Of a DNA stretch of 6,758 bases, positions 5,159-6,758 are shown piece after piece. The notes beneath the pieces are model-generated. The model saw only the letters and a program-made list of their open reading frames with translations, made no database searches and was not told where the DNA came from. Origin of the DNA: Patescibacteria group bacterium. Its GTDB lineage: Bacteria; Patescibacteriota; Minisyncoccia; CAIUEV01; JAHKAQ01. Location of the stretch: NCBI GenBank assembly GCA_018825765.1, contig JAHKAQ010000079.1:1-6758 (forward strand), read 5' to 3'. The position numbers and the translations under genes were made by a program. The stretch's first letter is position 1. Each line of letters begins with the position of its first letter.

Positions 5159-5866
5159 ATGGGAAAGAAAATAAATCCAATTAGTTTTAGGCTGGGAATC
5201 GGAACGAACTGGAGTTCGAGATGGTTTAAAGCCGGGAATTACGCTGATTTTCTAAAGGAAGATTTGGCTATAAGAGATTTGATTTTAAAGAAATTAAAAG
5301 CCGGCGCCATTAAGGACGTAAAGATCGAGCGTTTTGAGAATTCTCTGAAGGTGCGGATTTTAGCCGGCCGGCCCGGAGTGATTATTGGCAGAGGCGGTTC
5401 CGGGATCGAAGAGATAAAAAATGATTTAAAGGGGCTGCTTATGTCTATTCAGAGCGTGAAACGCAAGGAAACAGACAGGGAAAAGGAAAAGACGAATAAG
5501 CCCAGTCTGGAGATAGAAGTTGAAGAGGTGAAAAATTTTGAGGAAAACGCGGCTTTAGTGGCCCAAAGTATCGCGGAACAGCTTGAAAAGAGAGTGCCTT
5601 TTAGAAGGGTTTTGAAAACCGCGATTGATTCAGTTTCCAAACAAAGAGGGGTAAAGGGTGTAAAAATTATGGTAAAAGGCCGTTTAAATGGAACGGAAAT
5701 GTCAAGGCGCGAGTGGTCGATTAAGGGCGGGATTCCCCTGCATACTTTGCGAGCCAATATTGATTACGCCAAGGCAAACGCCTACACTACTTACGGAGTG
5801 ATAGGGGTAAAGGTCTGGATATATAAAGGAGAAATGTTTAGAAAGAACCGGGAGGAGAGTAAATAA
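5159..5866 (+). CDS. rpsC: 30S ribosomal protein S3
   Basis: S3 shapes the mRNA entry tunnel and takes part in the ribosomal helicase activity. The start MGKKINPISFRLG is canonical. The KH domain has GRPGVIIGRGG (70-80), with the GxxG loop at 77-80. The C-terminal domain has KRVPFRRVLKTA (144-155), in which Arg149, Arg150 and Lys153 match the helicase residues Arg131, Arg132 and Lys135 of E. coli S3. The signature VKGRLNGTEMSRREW (172-186) and PLHTLRANIDYAKANAYTTY (193-212) are clear, followed by GVIGVKVWIYKGE. Length is 235 residues. The tail is shorter than in E. coli, but about 17 Lys/Glu/Arg-rich residues (about 97-115) are inserted in the KH domain. Start: 5 nt after rplV, no Shine-Dalgarno sequence; rplP follows by 9 nt. 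Confidence 0.98.
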   Translation: MGKKINPISFRLGIGTNWSSRWFKAGNYADFLKEDLAIRDLILKKLKAGAIKDVKIERFENSLKVRILAGRPGVIIGRGGSGIEEIKNDLKGLLMSIQSVKRKETDREKEKTNKPSLEIEVEEVKNFEENAALVAQSIAEQLEKRVPFRRVLKTAIDSVSKQRGVKGVKIMVKGRLNGTEMSRREWSIKGGIPLHTLRANIDYAKANAYTTYGVIGVKVWIYKGEMFRKNREESK

Positions 5867-5875
5867 GAAAAAATT

Positions 5876-6280
5876 ATGCTATTACCGAAGAAGATAAAAC
5901 ATCGCAAACAGCATCAACGTAAATTTAAACGTCTTACTAAAAGAGGCGACAGGTTAAAATTCGGTGAATTTGGTTTGAAAGTCATTGAACCGACCTGGAT
6001 ATCTTCAAGACAGCTGGAGGCGGCCAGAAGAGCGATGACCCGTTTTGTTCAGCGGCAGGGGAAGATCTGGATCCGTATTTTCCCGGACGCGCCGGTTACC
6101 AGAAAAGGGGCGGAGGTTCCCATGGGTAAAGGCAAAGGAAGCGTTGAATTTTTTGTCGCTTCAGTTGATCCGGGGAGAGTTATTTTTGAAATTGACGGCA
6201 TAGAAGAGGAAATGGCCAGAGAGGCTTTGCGGAGAGCCGGAGACAAGCTTTCGGCGAAAAGTAAGATAATTAAGAGATAA
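5876..6280 (+). CDS. rplP: 50S ribosomal protein L16
   Basis: L16 helps position A-site tRNA on the 50S subunit. The start MLLPKKIKHRKQHQ fits the family, as do FGEFGLKVIEPTWISSRQLE (29-48), the central EAARRAMTRFVQRQGKIWIR (48-67), FPDAPVTRK (69-77), MGKGKGSVEFFVASVDPGRV (83-102) and EMAREALRRAGDKL (112-125). Length 134 is normal (136 in E. coli). The residue just before MGKGKG is Pro82; in E. coli it is Arg81, the substrate of the hydroxylase RoxA (YcfD), so this modification cannot occur here. GGAGGAGAG (5851-5859, within the end of rpsC) is 16 nt or more from the ATG and may or may not help initiation. rpmC starts 1 nt after the stop. Confidence 0.98.
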   Translation: MLLPKKIKHRKQHQRKFKRLTKRGDRLKFGEFGLKVIEPTWISSRQLEAARRAMTRFVQRQGKIWIRIFPDAPVTRKGAEVPMGKGKGSVEFFVASVDPGRVIFEIDGIEEEMAREALRRAGDKLSAKSKIIKR

Positions 6281-6281
6281 A

Positions 6282-6491
6282 ATGAAAGCGGAAGAATTAA
6301 GAAAAATGGAAATAAGGAGATTGATGGAACTGGTGGAGGCAAAGAAACAAGAGCTGATAAAACTTAAAATGAAGTTTTTAAAGGCAAAGAACAAGGGAAA
6401 CGTGCGGCAGATAAGAACAGCCAAGAAGGATATGGCAAGAGTTTATACTATAATTTATGAAAAGCGTCATGAAAAAGCCAAGAATAAATAA
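6282..6491 (+). CDS. rpmC: 50S ribosomal protein L29
   Basis: L29 lies next to L23 at the tunnel exit. It is a 69-residue, almost wholly helical two-helix protein. MKAEELRKMEIRRLMELVEA opens helix 1, with the usual ELxxL pattern, and VRQIRTAKKDMARVYTII (41-58) matches the family's IRxxRRDIARIxT helix 2. The loop between them has the expected small residues (NKGN, 37-40). Length is within the usual 60-72. The ATG is separated from the rplP stop by a single base, so translation is probably coupled; no Shine-Dalgarno sequence is present. The 3' end overlaps the start of rpsQ in another frame. Confidence 0.96.
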   Translation: MKAEELRKMEIRRLMELVEAKKQELIKLKMKFLKAKNKGNVRQIRTAKKDMARVYTIIYEKRHEKAKNK

Positions 6492-6711
6492 AGGCATACA
6501 AGAAGGGATTGTGGTGTCGGATAAAATGGATAAAACCATCGCGGTTTTAGTGTCAACTATAAAGGTTGACGCTAAGTATGGAAAGAGATATCGCAGAGAT
6601 AAACGTTTTTTAGTGCATGATTCTTTCAATAAGCATAAAACAGGAGATAAGGTGAGTTTCGCGGCTTGCAAGCCTTACAGTAAAAAGAAAAGGTGGAAAG
6701 TAATAGATTAA
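6457..6711 (+). CDS. rpsQ: 30S ribosomal protein S17
   Basis: S17 is an early-binding OB-fold protein of the 30S body. The core shows GIVVSDKMDKTIAV (17-30), KYGKRYRRDKRFLVHD (40-55) and GDKVSFAACKPYSKKKRW (63-80), the family signature with Tyr in place of the usual small aliphatic before Ser. It has 84 residues, the usual size. Two in-frame ATGs are possible: 6457 (overlap of 35 nt with rpmC) and 6469 (Met5, overlap of 23 nt). Neither has a Shine-Dalgarno sequence. The second gives a start closer to the family norm, so the true N-terminus may be at 6469. The conserved fold begins near residue 14 either way. rplN follows after 9 nt. Confidence 0.95.
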   Translation: MKSVMKKPRINKGIQEGIVVSDKMDKTIAVLVSTIKVDAKYGKRYRRDKRFLVHDSFNKHKTGDKVSFAACKPYSKKKRWKVID

Positions 6712-6720
6712 GTTAATTTT

Positions 6721-6758
6721 ATGATACAACCTGAGACAAAATTGAAAGTAGCTGATAA
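6721..6758 (+). CDS. rplN: 50S ribosomal protein L14, 5' end only
   Basis: The last 38 bases start with ATG and read MIQPETKLKVAD, which matches the conserved N-terminus of L14 (MIQxxTxLxVADN), an OB-like 50S protein at the subunit interface. Its position directly after rpsQ is the standard S10/spc junction order. There is no Shine-Dalgarno sequence in the AT-rich 9-nt gap. The rest of the gene lies beyond the window. Confidence 0.93.
   Translation, partial: MIQPETKLKVAD

Noticed and set aside
1..6758. Mobile element, CRISPR, toxin-antitoxin, phage or other accessory system
   Set aside because: All long open stretches are accounted for by tuf and S10-operon genes; no inverted terminal repeats, spaced repeats or unexplained plus-strand genes were seen.

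Overview
This window is a dense translation-machinery cluster, read entirely on the + strand: the 3' part of a tRNA-Thr(GGU) gene, then tuf (EF-Tu), then the S10 operon in its classic bacterial order rpsJ-rplC-rplD-rplW-rplB-rpsS-rplV-rpsC-rplP-rpmC-rpsQ, with the first 12 complete codons of rplN at the right edge. Every open stretch over 300 bases is a recognisable gene. I found no mobile element, CRISPR array, phage gene or unknown cassette, and I do not claim an undescribed system.

The proteins are bacterial. Several carry lysine/glutamate-rich extensions or insertions: an L22 tail of about 70 residues, an S19 tail of about 20, an L23 N-terminal extension of about 38, an L4 tail of about 24 and an S3 KH-domain insertion of about 17. 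L3 is shortened, only tuf has a textbook Shine-Dalgarno sequence, and no gene stops with TGA. My best guess is a Patescibacteria/CPR lineage, probably Parcubacteria. This is inferred from the overall look of the proteins and is not proven. Absence of in-frame TGA argues against the UGA=Gly lineages (Gracilibacteria, Absconditabacteria/SR1).

Layout: positions 1-56 hold the tRNA end. Its 20-nt spacer to tuf contains the only strong ribosome binding site. Tuf (77-1273) is followed by a 60-nt gap holding a 12-bp hairpin, then rpsJ (1334-1666). A 72-nt gap then holds a hairpin plus U-tract that looks like an intrinsic terminator or attenuator. From rplC (1739) onward the genes are packed with gaps of 1-30 nt and one overlap (rpmC/rpsQ), consistent with a single transcript.

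Functionally, EF-Tu delivers aminoacyl-tRNA to the ribosome, and the rest are structural proteins of the 30S subunit (S10, S19, S3, S17) and 50S subunit (L3, L4, L23, L2, L22, L16, L29, L14). The most informative points are the two intergenic hairpins, which split the unit into tuf / rpsJ / rplC-onward blocks, the fused context tRNA-Thr-tuf-S10 operon, the near absence of Shine-Dalgarno sequences in front of ribosomal protein genes, and the lineage-type protein extensions.
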